DNA of 64,000 nucleotides. Origin: Halichoerus grypus. Lineage: Eukaryota; Chordata; Mammalia; Carnivora; Phocidae. This document shows, piece by piece, positions 11,330 to 22,488 of this stretch. The stretch lies in NCBI RefSeq assembly GCF_964656455.1, contig NC_135717.1:10507033-10571032 (forward strand), read 5' to 3'. Both the position numbers and the translations under genes were made by a program. Below the pieces are notes generated by a model. The model saw nothing but the letters and a program-made list of their open reading frames with translations. It was not told where the DNA came from and made no database searches. Positions within the stretch are counted from its first letter, which is position 1. Each line of letters opens with the position of its first letter.

Positions 11330-11955
11330 GCAAAGTTGGGCCCAGAGATTCGACTCCTTGGTATATATCCAAGAGAGTCGAAAATAGGTCCACACAAGAA
11401 CGTGTATGTGGAGGTGCCCGGGTGGCTCAGCCGGTTAAGCATGGGACTTTTGATTTTGGCTCAGGTCGTGATCTCAGGGTTGGGAGATCAAGCCATGGGG
11501 GCCGGTACTGGGCATGAAGCCTGCTTGGGATTCTCTCTCCCCCTCCCACCTCTATTAAAAAAAAAAAAAAAAAAAGCCCCAAAGCAACAAAAATGTACAT
11601 GAATGTTCATGGTATTCATTATAGCCAAAAAGTGGAAACAACCCAAATATCCATCAATTGGTGGGGGAAAAAATGTGGTCTATCCATACAACGGATTACT
11701 ATTCAGCCATAAAAGGGAAGGAGAGATGCCGGACACAAAGATCCCTTAGGATGACCCCATCTATGGGAAACATCCAGAACAGGCAGAGCCACCAAGGCAA
11801 AAGGACATGAGCCGTTGCAGGGGGCGGGGGCTGGGGTGGGAAATGTTCTGCGATTCGACAATGGAACCGCACAGCTCCGCCAGTAAACCAAAACCGAGTG
11901 CTCACACACTATTAGGGCGCATTCTACTGCCTATCTCAATAAAGCTGTTACTAAC
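11330..11955 (+). mobile_element. L1 3'-end relic split by a SINE
   Basis: Reads ttggtatatatccaagagag, then (after a SINE) ggaaacaacccaaatatcca, tacaacggattactattcag and ctcaataaagctgtt, the diagnostic L1 3' order. It abuts the CpG island. Confidence 0.8.
11411..11577 (+). mobile_element. CAN SINE inside L1
   Basis: Head gaggtgcccgggtggctcag, pure A tail; separates the two L1 halves. Confidence 0.9.
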
Positions 11956-12204
11956 GCAGCAAAGCTTGGGTCTGACAGGCTGAGAATGCCTTTCCCCGCC
12001 TTAACTCTAAGCCACGACCATTAGGAATCGTAGGCCCCGGACCGGAGGCTCTTCTTCCGGCCGCCGGATTGCTCGTCTGCTAATAAACAGGACGCCGGAG
12101 TCCGCCGCGCTGCCACGACCCACTCCAAAACCCACGCCGGGCGCCCACCCGCCACGCGCGACGTGGGGGGCGGAGCCCGACACCTCCTCCGGGGAGCCGG
12201 AGCA

Positions 12205-12217
12205 GTTACCAGGCAAC
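12205..12217. promoter_or_regulatory. RFX-type X-box
   Basis: GTTACCAGGCAAC fits the RFX palindrome GTNRCC-N(0-3)-RGYAAC with a 1-nt spacer and both half-sites complete. It lies within the CpG island. RFX factors bind such sites; occupancy is inference. Confidence 0.6.
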
Positions 12218-12632
12218 AGCCGCGGCCCCGCCCCCTCACCTACCCAATCAAGCACGTCCGCACGCAGCGGGCGAGCCCCACGTACGCCAGGCGGAGCGTG
12301 ACCTCACGCGCACCGGGCCCAGAGAGCCCAGAGCCTGCAGACGCCCGCCCCCACGACCCCGCCCAGCCAATCAGAGAGGACAGGGCTGCGCGTCCGTGCG
12401 CGCGACCGTTGTCCCCGCGGCGGGGCTTCCCCGCCCCACCCCCACTCCTGGGCCCGGCCTGCGGGGAACGGGGTTCGGGGGCCGCGGGGCGGCGACGGGG
12501 GCGCCTCCCGCCGTGCGCCTGGACGGCCGGCCTCCCTCCCCAGGCTTCCCCCTCGCCAGCCCCGCGGGCGGAGAAAGTTCCAGGAGAAGCGCCCGCTCCT
12601 AATGGCGGCCGCGGCGGGGGCGGGGTACGCAC

Positions 12633-12780
12633 CTGAGGTCCCCGCCGGCGGGCAGCGCCGGGCCGGCCTCGGGGTCCGAGGGCTGGGCCGCCGGGGAGCG
12701 GCCGGGCGCGAGGGCGGCGGCCCGGGCGGCGAAGAGGCGGGGGCACGGCGTGGGGGCGGCGGCCGGGGCCCGGCTCTCCA
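12633..12780 (-). other. GTF2IRD2: GTF2IRD2 probable non-coding exon 1 (5'UTR)
   Basis: On the minus strand a strong donor, CTCAG|GTGCGTACC, ends at 12633 inside a CpG island. It is the best candidate for the first-exon donor joining the acceptor at 1727, leaving a first intron of about 10.9 kb. A non-coding exon 1 is usual for this family. The 5' boundary (12780) is a guess: GC-rich sequence gives way there to a pyrimidine/poly-T tract. Exon and direction are inferred; no transcript was available. Confidence 0.5.
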
Positions 12781-13879
12781 CTATCCCTCCTTTTTCTCTT
12801 TCTTTCTTCCCCCCCTCTTTTTTTTTTTTTTTTTTTTGGCTTCCTGGAAGGCAGCCTCCACTCGTGTGTCCGCAGCGCCCCCAGTGGGAGTTGCCGTTTC
12901 CGGTGCTGTCGAATCCAGTGGAACTGCACGCTGGATTTGTTTGCACGCTGGGCCGGGGTCCGCGGCAGGCCAGGCGTGCTTCTCCGTCCCCAGCCTTTGA
13001 TGAGCGGCTGGCACGTGTCTCCTCGCACCCCGACACACCGCCCCCAGACGCGGACCTCCCTTCATGCAGCTGCTCAATGTGATTTTTGCACGCCTGCAAC
13101 TTCTGGCTTGAAAGCGGTGAGGTTGCAATTCGAGTGACCTGGGGCTGTGCTCTAAAGCCATCGAGTTATTAGGAACTGAAAAGGCGACCTTTTGGCAGGG
13201 TCGGTGACATCGCCAGCGGATCATGAGCTATCCATCAGATGGTGGTGGCACTCCGGTAAACAGTCGAATAGTAAAATACTGTTATTTCATCTCAGTTAAA
13301 CACTTACATATTTAGGTATCCCAAAAGGAGAATAGAATAGAAACCATTCGCCCATTACTCAGATTTTACCTAGCATGCCCTATTTACTTGATATTTTTAA
13401 GAAATAGACACAATTGAAGGCACCGTTCTCTTTCCTCCCTAGAGGTAATTACTATCTTGAAGTTTTTATGTTCTAATACACATTTTCTATAGTGTGAGAG
13501 CAGAAACAGGAGTGGGACCTTGTTCTACCTCAGCTGGGGAGCATGCATCAGGCAACGTAAGCTTTTTGCCACTCTGCGCATGTCCGAGAATGACCAGGGA
13601 AAGCACTGTACTGGTTTTGGGTTTACCTATCAATTTTAGTGGGTAACTGAATTCACAAACATGAAATTGATGAATAATGAGGATTGGCTCTATTTTGTTG
13701 CCAAAAAACGATGAGCGCATGAAACTTGTACTTGACCACTTAACCTGGAAACCATTTTCTCATCTGCTGTAAAAACTTCCATATGAAGAGTTACGGTGTT
13801 TTGAACTGTTTAAAATGTCAAAATACACATGTGATTGGTTTGAAAGAACAACTCACATCAAGACGAGTCGTGTGCACAT
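12781..13879. other. Region upstream of GTF2IRD2
   Basis: A poly-T tract at 12820-12838, moderately GC-rich sequence to about 13100, then AT-richer DNA. No coding exon seen. Some upstream promoter DNA is likely. Confidence 0.5.
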
Positions 13880-14960
13880 ACCGTCTCTGATTTCTCTCCT
13901 TTCATTCTCTCTCGAGCCCACTCTAGTTAACCCCCACTACTCCACTAAAGCTGTTCTCTCCAAGGTCACAAATGACCTCCACGTTGACAGTCCTTTTTCA
14001 GTTTGTGAATTGCTTGATCTGTCAGCAGTTGACATAACCATTCACTGTGTCCTCTTTGGGACATTTGTGCTGCCCTGCCTGCTTTTCCGGCTGCTTCTCC
14101 TCAGTCTGTTGCAGATGCTTCTTTCCCCCCAACCTTTTGAGTAGGGCTATAGCTCGGCGCTGTCTTGAATCTCTTTGCTCACTCCTTAGATGACCTTGTC
14201 CAATCTCAGGTCCTTAAACACCTTTGCTATGGTTATTATGACTCTCATGTATGTACTCCAGCCCTGCCCACTCACCTCCACCCCAGTCTTTATAACCAGC
14301 TGCCTACTTTGATATCTTCATGTGGAGGAAGAAGAGGTATCTTAAGCAGGACTGGTCCCACCGTCTCCTCAGATTCTCCTGTTGTTCCTTCTCACCTCAG
14401 TGAAACACCATTCTTCCAGTTACTCAGGCCAAAACCTTGGAAGTATCCTTTTGCTTCTCCCATACCTGACACCTATCCTTCAGACAACCTAGTCAGCTCT
14501 AATTTCCCAAGATTCTACCACTCTCTGACCACTACGACTACCACCGCACTGGTCCAAGCCAACGTCATTTCCTGCAATAGATATAGTCTCCCTGATCCTG
14601 TCCTTAACTCCCTTCAGACTATTCTTTTCTTTTTTAAGAGAGGGAGAGCGTGAGTTGGGGAGGGGCAGAGGGAGAGAGAGAGAGAATCTTAAGCAGACTC
14701 CACACTCAGGGTGGAGCCCGATGTGCGCCTGGATCTCACGACACTGAGATCATGACCTGAGCCAAAAATCAAGAGGACACTCAACCGACTGAGCCACTCT
14801 TCAGACTATTCTTAATAACAGCAACTGGAAAAATTCTGTAGCCGTAATTAATTTTATTCCTCTGCTCAAAACTGTCTTATAACTTTCCATCTCAGAAGAA
14901 AAGTAAAGGTCCTGACTTATGCTTCTGGCCAAGGTGAAGTCACAAGGATTGGATTCACCC
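13880..14960 (+). mobile_element. L2 LINE relic, long, split by a SINE
   Basis: Collinear with the L2 ORF2 3' region: ccaaggtcacaaatgacctc, tgctcactccttagatgacc, ggccaaaaccttggaag, ctggtccaagccaacgtcat, cctctgctcaaaactgtctt. Open frames here (109 and 162 codons) are remnants of the LINE frame, not host genes. Confidence 0.8.
14629..14797 (-). mobile_element. CAN SINE inside L2
   Basis: Reverse copy with perfect target duplication cttcagactattctt. Confidence 0.93.
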
Positions 14961-14983
14961 TCTCACCTGATACAAATATGCCA

Positions 14984-15087
14984 GCGGCGGGGTGGCTGGC
15001 TGGCTCTGTGGGAAGAGCGTGGGACTCTTGATCTTGGACTTGTGAGTTCAAGCCCCATGTTGGGTGTAGAGATTACTTAAAAAAATG
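14984..15087 (+). mobile_element. CAN SINE (short form)
   Basis: gagttcaagccccatgttgg B-box region and gtagagattacttaaa tail. Confidence 0.85.
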
Positions 15088-15203
15088 AAGTACTTACTGA
15101 TAAGGAGGGGCTTACTTCTGTCATTACACTGTTTTCTATATGCCTTACAGCTTTTTTGTCCCTCATTTCCTGCATTACAGTCTTCTTTTGTGTTTTGTTG
15201 CTT

Positions 15204-15405
15204 TTTTTTTTTTTTTTTAAGATTTTATTTATTTATTTGACAGAGAGAGACACAGTGAGAGCAGGAACACAAGCAGGGGGAGTGGGAGAAGGAGAAGCAG
15301 GCTTCCCGCCGAGCAGGGAGCCCGATGTGGGACTCGATCCCAGGACCCTGGGATCATGACCTGAGCCGAAGGCAGACGCTTAACGACTGAGCCACCCAGG
15401 CGCCA
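15204..15405 (-). mobile_element. CAN SINE (long form)
   Basis: Target duplication tgttttgttgctttttt on both sides. Confidence 0.93.
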
Positions 15406-15693
15406 TGTTTTGTTGCTTTTTTAGAGTGAGATGTTTAAATTCCTTTCTCATTTCCTTTTGTGTATATTCTATAGCTACCTTCTTTGCGGTTGCCATGAGG
15501 ATTGCCATTTAACATCCTTAAATTATAACACTCCAATTTGAATTTATACCTGCTTAACTTCAATGACATATGAAAACTCTGCTCTTTTGTAGCTCTCTCC
15601 CCACCCTTTTGACTGTTGATGTCACAAAAATTACATCTTTATACATTGTGTGCCCAGATACACAAACTCATAATTCTTTTAAATGCATTACTC

Positions 15694-15802
15694 TTGGGGC
15701 ACCTGGCTGGCTCAGTTGGGAGGGCCGTGACTCTTAATCTCGGGGGTGTGAGTTCAAGCCCCAATTTGGCCACGGAGCCTACTTTAAATAAATAAATAAA
15801 TC
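15694..15802 (+). mobile_element. CAN SINE (short form)
   Basis: Flanks repeat gcattactctt / ccattgctctt. Confidence 0.87.
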
Positions 15803-16019
15803 CATTGCTCTCTTAAATCATGTAGAAAAGAAGGTACAGAGTTACAAATCATGTTACAAAAGGCTGTGCCTATTGAGTGGTTACTCCTGCTCTGCAAGAA
15901 ATGTTTAAATGAGTCCTATAAGCTGAAATGAAAAGGTATCAGACTTGAAGCAATATGGAGAAATAAAGATCTCAGAAAAAGTAAATACATGGGCAGTTAT
16001 AAAAGTTAGCTTTATTGTA

Positions 16020-16408
16020 ACAGTGTTAGGGGTCATGAAAAAGTTTCCTAAATAGAGGTGGTGATGGTTGCCCAACACTGTGAATGCAATTCACTCCACT
16101 GAACTGTACACTTAAAAATTGTGAAGATGATACATTTTATGTTATGTATATTTTACCATAATCAAACATTCTTTTAAAGGTAGGAATTCGCCTCTATATG
16201 ATGTAGCCATGCCACTCACAAGAATTTACCCACGATAAAAGGAATATATGAGAATACAAAAATGTGTATGCAAATGTTCATAGCAGCTTTATTCATAATA
16301 TCCGAATGCAGGAAACAAGGCAAATGTCAATCAACAGGTGAATCAAGAAACAAACTGGGGTATTCCATATAACGGAATAGTACTCAGCATTAAAAAGTGA
16401 ATGAACTG
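16020..16408 (+). mobile_element. L1 3'-end relics
   Basis: Two adjoining pieces: gaactgtacacttaaaaatt ... ttatgtatattttacc, then atgttcatagcagctttatt ... aacggaatagtactcagc. Confidence 0.75.
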
Positions 16409-16526
16409 GGGAGGCTGACTGGCTCAGTTGGTAGAGCATCTGACTCTTGATCTTAGGGTCATGAGTTCATGCCCCATTTTGGGCATAGAGATTACTTAAG
16501 AAAATAAATAAATAAAATAAAAATGA
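16409..16526 (+). mobile_element. CAN SINE (short form)
   Basis: Head gggaggctgactggctcag; ends in AAATAAATAAATAAAAT. Confidence 0.85.
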
Positions 16527-16632
16527 GGGGCGCCTGGGTGGCTCAGTCGGTTAAGAGTCTGACTCTTGATTTCGGCTCAGGTCATGATCTCAGGGTCATG
16601 AGATCAAGCCTACTTAAATTTCTCTCTCTCGG
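16527..16632 (+). mobile_element. CAN SINE, 3'-truncated
   Basis: Good head (aggggcgcctgggtggctcag region); the body stops at tctctctctcgg. Confidence 0.85.
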
Positions 16633-17511
16633 GGCAGAGCAAATGGTTTAAAAAACAAAATAGGACATTCATTTAAAAATTATTGTTTACTTAATCTTAT
16701 CACATTATTTAAATATCTTTGTATATTTTATAAAGTACATATTAGTATAATAATGAGTGTAAATATTGTATACATATTTTTTCATGCTCACAAAGTTTAC
16801 CCATATGGATGTGTAATCAAAATAATTTGGAGATTATTGCCCTAAAAATTTGGAAGATCCTGTTCTCAGAAAACCGATAGAAGAATTCATCTACAAGCAG
16901 GGGGCTGAATTCATTCAAGCAGATAATAATATCAGAGTACACCACATTTATGTGATATGGGAAGACTCAAGATTGTAAAATGTCATTTATTAATTTATCT
17001 CAATTAGGTCATCAACTTAATGCAGTTCCAATAAAAATCCCAGTGGGATCTTCCATTCAATTGACAAGATGACTTTAAAATTTATATAGAAGTAAATGTT
17101 ATGAGTAGCAAAGGCAATTTTATAAAAGAACAAAGAAGACCTGATTGAATAAAAATCAGAGCATGATACAAAGCTGTAGCAGTTAGCTCAAGAATAGATC
17201 AGAAGGAACAGACTCCAGAATTGACACATATACAGAAACCCATCATGTTATAAATGACATTTTAAAATCAAAGTCTGTTATAGCCAGTTAATTATTTGGG
17301 GACAATCATATATCTTATAAAATACTAATAAATATGCAATCATACCACTCATAAAAATCAACTCCATATCTAAATATAAAAAATAAAAGTGCAGTATTAG
17401 ATTTAGTGTTTTACAAATATTATAGAACACCTTTATATCTTGTATAATAGGTAGTCTTACTAAGCAAGAAGGAAAAGGAAAGCTCTAGTGGATAAGATTA
17501 ACATTGACTAG

Positions 17512-17690
17512 GGCGCCTGGGTGGCTCGTTTCGTAAAGCGTCCGACTCTTGATTTCAGCTCAGATCATGGTCTCAGGGTGGTGAGATCGAGTCCTGTGTC
17601 AGCATGGAGTCTGCTTAGGATTCTCTCTCTCCCTCTCCCTCTGCCCCTCCACTCCCCTCACGTGCTCTCTCTCTTAAAAAAAAAAAAAGA
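17512..17690 (+). mobile_element. CAN SINE (long form) in L1
   Basis: Flanks repeat agattaacattgact / agattaatgctgacct. Confidence 0.9.
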
Positions 17691-18018
17691 TTAATGCTGA
17701 CCTCATTAAAATAAAATTTTGTAGGGAAAAGGACACCATAAATTAAGTAAAAAGAAAAGAGAAAATAGTTCAACACATAACAGAAGGTTTCCACACAGAT
17801 TATATCAAGTACTCCTATAAATTAATAACAGTCAGTTCAATAGAAATATGGCCAAGGATATGAGTAGCCAAATAATTCTTGGTAGAGGAAACATGCAATG
17901 CCAATAACCATAAGGTGTTCTACCTTCCCAAGAGATTATAGAAACAGAAAAAAAAAAAAAAAAAAACAAGAGGTATGCTTTAGGTATCAGATTGACAAAC
18001 ATTTCAAAAGTTTGTATC

Positions 18019-18232
18019 AGGAGCACCTGGGTGGCTCAGTCAGTTAAGCAGCTGACTTCAGCTCAGGTCATGATCTCAGGGTCCTGGGACCAGGTCCTTT
18101 GTCAGGCTCCCTGCTCAGCGGGGAGCCTGCTTCTCCCTCACCCTCTGCAGCTCCCCCTGCTTGTTCTCTCTCTCTCAAATAAATAAATAAAATCTAAAAA
18201 AATTTAAAAATAAAAATAAAAAAATAATAAAA
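18019..18232 (+). mobile_element. CAN SINE (long form) in L1
   Basis: Head ggagcacctgggtggctcag and a long A-rich tail. Confidence 0.9.
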
Positions 18233-19212
18233 TGAGCATTTTCTATGACCTGGCAGTTCTGTTTATCTGTATCTACCCAAGAGATGCCATCACACAGGTG
18301 CCAAAGGAAACATGTACAAGAACACTCATTGTAATACTTTAATAGCAAAAAAGGGGAAACAACCCAAACGTCTACCAAAAGAATGGTCCAACAAGACTTA
18401 CTCATACTAATATGCAAGAGTGAAAAAGAATGGGCTAAGTGCAAACAAATTGCTATGAAAGTGTTTCCAATAGAGTTTTGAGTGAAAAGAGGAGGTTGTA
18501 GAATGAGATACATAGTTTTCTTTAAACACACACACAATAAAAATTTTTAAATGTTTTTTCTACGGCAACCGATATATGTGGGGCTGTGGTTAAAGGAGCC
18601 TTTCCCTTTATCCATATAGAACACTAAAAGTTTTTTTTTTTTTTTACAAAGGCACTTCAGCATATATTAATTGTATAACTAAACGTTTAATAATAATAAT
18701 TAAAATACATTAAGACTAGTTAAGTTCATTCTTTCCCGGACCAGAGAATTTTAGCTATCCCAATGTAACAAAGAAATTAGAATGCCTGCAGGAAAATGTC
18801 ATTACAGGTGGGGGGAAAATTGAGCTTGGTTAACGAGAGCAGATATTTTAATACTCCAGGGGAGCTGGTATTTTGCTGTGGGACTATCTTTACGAAGCAA
18901 CAATATGGACAAAAACGCAAGTATTAGCCAGCATACAACCAGTATATAAAACAACCAGGTTTTGACAGTAAAATATAAAAGCCCAGTTGTCACTACAAAC
19001 CCAGCTCTTCATTGGCCAAAACCGACTTTTAGTCTATTTTATCCTATTTCTTGATGAACAAGACACAAAATTGATGGGCAAGCATCGCCACCCAGCGGCT
19101 GTGTTTCACATTGCAGATTCTATCACTGTACCCTTTGTCCCCTAAATCTCCAACCAATGGTTCTGTCTTTTGGATCTGTTAAAAGTCAAATATTTGATAA
19201 ATTCAAGAGACC

Positions 19213-19338
19213 AGGGGCACCTGGCTGGCTCAGCTGGTGGATCGTGTGACTCTTGATCTCGGGGTTGTGGGTTCAAACCCCACATTGGGTGTGGAAATTA
19301 CTTAAAAACACAAAATCTTTAAAAAATAAGTAAATAAA
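19213..19338 (+). mobile_element. CAN SINE (short form)
   Basis: Perfect target duplication aaattcaagagacc. Confidence 0.9.
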
Positions 19339-19384
19339 TTCAAGAGACCTACATAGGGTTATCGATTTTTAAATTCTTTTTAAA

Positions 19385-19492
19385 AAAATTTTTAAATTTA
19401 TTTAAGTAATCTTTACACTCCATGTGGGACTTGAATTCACGACCCCGAGATCGAGTTTCACACTCTTCTGACTGAGCCAGCCAGGCACCCCT
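19385..19492 (-). mobile_element. CAN SINE (short form)
   Basis: Reverse copy, gactgagccagccaggcacc head. Confidence 0.87.
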
Positions 19493-19729
19493 CAATTTTT
19501 TCTGACAAACATTCTGACAAGTGAAGATTTTTAAAAAGCCTATCTACCATCATTGCCAGTTTATAAAGAGCTGATCCTTAAAACCAAAAAATCAGAGAGG
19601 CCATGAATTCAGATCAAAGGAAAGCCATGTTTATGCAAGAACAGTTGAAAACTGGATACACATTTCATGAATAGATAAACATCCCATAACGATATTAATA
19701 ATTAGTTATTAGTTACCAGTTAGTTAGTT

Positions 19730-20130
19730 ATGCTGGTAGATATGTCAACTCGACTGGGCTATAGGATGCCCAAAGAGGTGGTTAAATATTATTTCTGAGT
19801 GTGTCTGTGAAGGTGTTTCTGGAAGATATCAGAATTTGAATTGGCATACCGGATAAAGATTGCGTTCTCCAATGTGTGTGGGCCATGTACAACCCACCGA
19901 GGGCCAGAATAGAACAAAAAAGGCAGAGGAAGGTTGAATTCTCTCTCTGCCTGGCTGTTTGAGCTGGGACATCAGTCTTGGACTTACACCATTGTTGTTC
20001 CTGGTTCTCAGACCTTTGCACTGACTAGAAGTATACTGTGCCTTTCCTGAGTGTCCAGCTTGCAGACCGATCATGGGACTCTATTTCTCCTATCAGTTCT
20101 GTTTCTCTGGAGAACCCTCACTAATGTGAT
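19730..20130 (+). mobile_element. LTR-like interspersed repeat, family uncertain
   Basis: Starts tatgtcaactcgactgggct and ends ttctgtttctctggagaacc, a familiar mammalian repeat pair that I cannot assign firmly to a family. Confidence 0.45.
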
Positions 20131-20167
20131 GGCATCTATGTAATTCTTCTTTACCAATACATGTTTT

Positions 20168-20356
20168 AGATTTTTTTTCTTTAAGAGAGAGAGCATGAGC
20201 AGGGAGGGGTGGAGGGAGAAGAGAGAGAGAATCCCAAGCAGCCTCCACGCCCAGCACAGAGTTTGGCATGGGGCTCGGTCTCATAACCCTGAGATCATGA
20301 CCTGAGCCAAAATCAAGAGTCTGATGCTTAACAGACCGAGCCACCCAGGAGCCTCT
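20168..20356 (-). mobile_element. CAN SINE
   Basis: Reverse copy with head gagccacccaggagcctc. Confidence 0.88.
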
Positions 20357-20369
20357 GATCTATAAATAA

Positions 20370-21480
20370 AAGCAGAGCTGGAGACAAGATCTTGTACACA
20401 GGTACTTAATTTGGGAGGTACCAGGAGCCAAAGGTCAGGGAGAGTTAATGAATAATACTGTCCTTCCTATATAGAGCCAAACTACCTTTGAGCCTCTTTA
20501 CCACTGGAATCGAAAAGAACCCATCCACCAGATGATATCCCATCGTAAGTTCCTTAGCTGTGTTGATCTGTTCTAGTAAAACCCTCCCCCCAACACAGCA
20601 GCTATGACTGGGCTATGCCCTTGGCTAAGTTTACATAGTTTATTACCATTATCAGCCATAATCCGTCTGGGTTTTGCAGGAGCCAAGCAAGTGAACTGAA
20701 TGCGATAATGATGGGAACCAGCACCCTTGCATCCTCTGCATTTCTTTTTTTTTTTTTTTTTCATCCTCTGCATTTCTGAAGATGGCACTCAGGTCTGCAA
20801 TTCCGCCTGGGATGCAGTATGTCTTCTGATTTAATACTGGCTGGGTCAGGACAGGAGGAGGGAACCAATATGAGTTGCTAAGCATGTTTGTCCCAATTGT
20901 GGACTCAGGAACCTGGGACATTTCCACAGGGTCGGTACATGGACACACTGACCCACAGACAGCCTGTGCTGGCTCCCTAAACTCCCAGTCTAACTGGGGT
21001 CCTTGCCAGTGTTTCAGGTCCCCTGGGTCACTGTCATCCCAGAGCCTTTATCAAGCTCTTGGAAGATCTGCTTATTCTCATTTCTCCAGTGTATAGGAAC
21101 TCTGGCAAATAACCACAAATTCCTTTGGGAAGTGACTAGAATATTTATTGCCTCTATTTGTGCTGGCTCTGCAGGGTCCCTCAAGTGGATTCTGCCTCCT
21201 CTACAGTTGCTGAATTCTGGTCTGAGAACTAGGTCAGATTTTTTTTCTGGTCATACACATCAAGGAAGCACTTATACCTCATCCCTTGGAATACCGTGGT
21301 CAGATAGCCAAGCCATAGATCGCTGGTGTCAGGGGACTACGGCTGCCACCCTGCCCTTGCTACCAAGTCCAGCCACCTGGCTCTGCCGTTCTGGAACCCT
21401 ACCATCCTCTGGGGAGCCTAGTTTCAGAGAAGTCTGTCCTCAGCATTTGGGACTAGTATTTGGTAACGTCTATTATGGAT
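20370..21480. other. Intergenic segment, unrecognised
   Basis: About 1.1 kb with little SINE content. Could be unique DNA or an old retroviral-type internal relic. A 160-codon open frame at 21003-21485 has no recognisable domain. It hosts the poly(A)-only insertion. Confidence 0.4.
20730..20777 (-). mobile_element. Poly(A)-only retroinsertion with 16-bp target duplication
   Basis: Two identical 16-mers, catcctctgcatttct, at 20730-20745 and 20762-20777 flank nothing but a T run. This is what L1-mediated insertion of just a poly(A) tail on the minus strand would leave. Confidence 0.7.
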
Positions 21481-21544
21481 CATAATGGGCTGCAGGAGAT
21501 CAGGTCATAAAGTGCAAACATCTCACATCTCTCTCATTTATTTA

Positions 21545-21720
21545 AAAAAATTCATTTCACTTTCCCCCCCCTTAACCTCCTCACTTTAGAGGTGCGATCC
21601 AGAGAAAGGCGACAACTTGCCAAAGCCACTTATCAAGTCAGTAGCAGAGCCAGGACTAGACCCAGGTCCCCAGACTCCCCGTCAGTTCCTGCCTTCTCGG
21701 AACTTCAAAATTAGTGCTGG
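21545..21720 (+). mobile_element. MIR
   Basis: Core reads ctcactttagaggtgcgatc, acaacttgccaaagccactt and agagccaggactagaccc, a typical MIR. Confidence 0.7.
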
Positions 21721-22446
21721 ATCTCAGAAGATGACTAGGAGTCGGCTAGACACCTGCAGGGAGGAGGGCAGCGGGAAGGACATTCGAAGCCCTGTGTGCT
21801 AAGTAGGCAGGCCTGAACCAGCCCCGGGATTCGGAAATTACAAGGAAAGCCATCTGACTCCAGTGCAGTGCGCGGCTAGCGGGGCGAGTTGAGCTGGGGA
21901 GGAGGATGCATTGCAGAAGGTAGCAGGGCTTCCCTGCAGGGTCGGGGGCAGCGGATGTACCTGCAGAGCTGCACTCCAGCGCGCTGTGGCTGGAGCACGA
22001 CTGAGTGGCCTGGAAGCGGATGGAAAGGCTGAGACAAGGCCAGCTAAGAAATGACGAGGGGCCGTGGCAAGGAGGGTAAACCGGGACGGGGGAGAGCACC
22101 CCATGGAGGCCGCGCAGAGCGGGCCACCCCTAAGTTTTACCTCTGCTGATTGACAAGCAGCAAAGGGCCTTCGGAACGAAAGCGCCCCGCGCCCGCGGGA
22201 GCCTGGAAGACCCTCCGCAAGGAGCGCGGGCGGGGAAGGGAGGCGTTGGGCCGGCCGCTGAGCTGGGAGACAGGTAGCGCGCTGGAGCTCAGCGCCCCGC
22301 CCACGCAGGCCCGCGGCTCCCCGGCTCCGCCCCGCCCCGCCCCCCGCCTGCCCTTAGCCATTGGCGGCCCTTGGCGCCTTTGCCTTCAGCCAGTAGTCGA
22401 CGTGGCCTCCGGCTCTTCCGCCGGGGCGTGGGGTCAAGGGTCACCC

Positions 22447-22457
22447 AAGATGGCGGC
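22447..22457 (+). promoter_or_regulatory. RCC1L: YY1-type site at the RCC1L start
   Basis: AAGATGGCGGC matches the extended YY1 consensus in sense orientation just upstream of the RCC1L start codon. The ATG in this motif is out of frame with RCC1L and is not taken as the start. Confidence 0.6.
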
Positions 22458-22488
22458 GTCCAGGAGGCGCTGAGGCGTGGAGCGGAGG

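Larger units (their letters stand above)
12020..12780. promoter_or_regulatory. CpG island / GTF2IRD2 promoter region
   Basis: Dense CpG and GC content replaces AT-rich repeat DNA. Visible elements: CCAAT boxes at 12244-12248 and 12367-12371, a GC box near 12226-12235, an RFX-type X-box at 12205-12217 and a CRE-like TGACCTCA at 12299-12306. The CCAAT and X-box sites lie downstream of the inferred exon 1 donor as seen from GTF2IRD2, so the island may hold more than one start site or serve both directions. Long open frames here are a by-product of high GC. Confidence 0.75.
16980..18600 (+). mobile_element. Old L1 ORF2-to-3' relic with two SINE insertions
   Basis: Starts with ORF2-like atgcagttccaataaaaatc and acaagatgactttaaaattt, passes aatcagaaggaacagact, and later carries aaggggaaacaacccaaacg and aaaaagaatgggctaagt. 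SINEs at 17512-17690 and 18019-18232 interrupt it. Confidence 0.7.

Noticed and set aside
12240..13028. 262-codon minus-strand open frame in the CpG island
   Set aside because: Arg/Pro/Gly-rich translation of a CpG island that runs through a poly-A/T tract as poly-Lys; spans the inferred GTF2IRD2 exon 1 donor.
13880..14960. 109- and 162-codon open frames with Ser/Pro-rich translations
   Set aside because: Collinear with the old L2 reverse-transcriptase region; remnants of a dead LINE.
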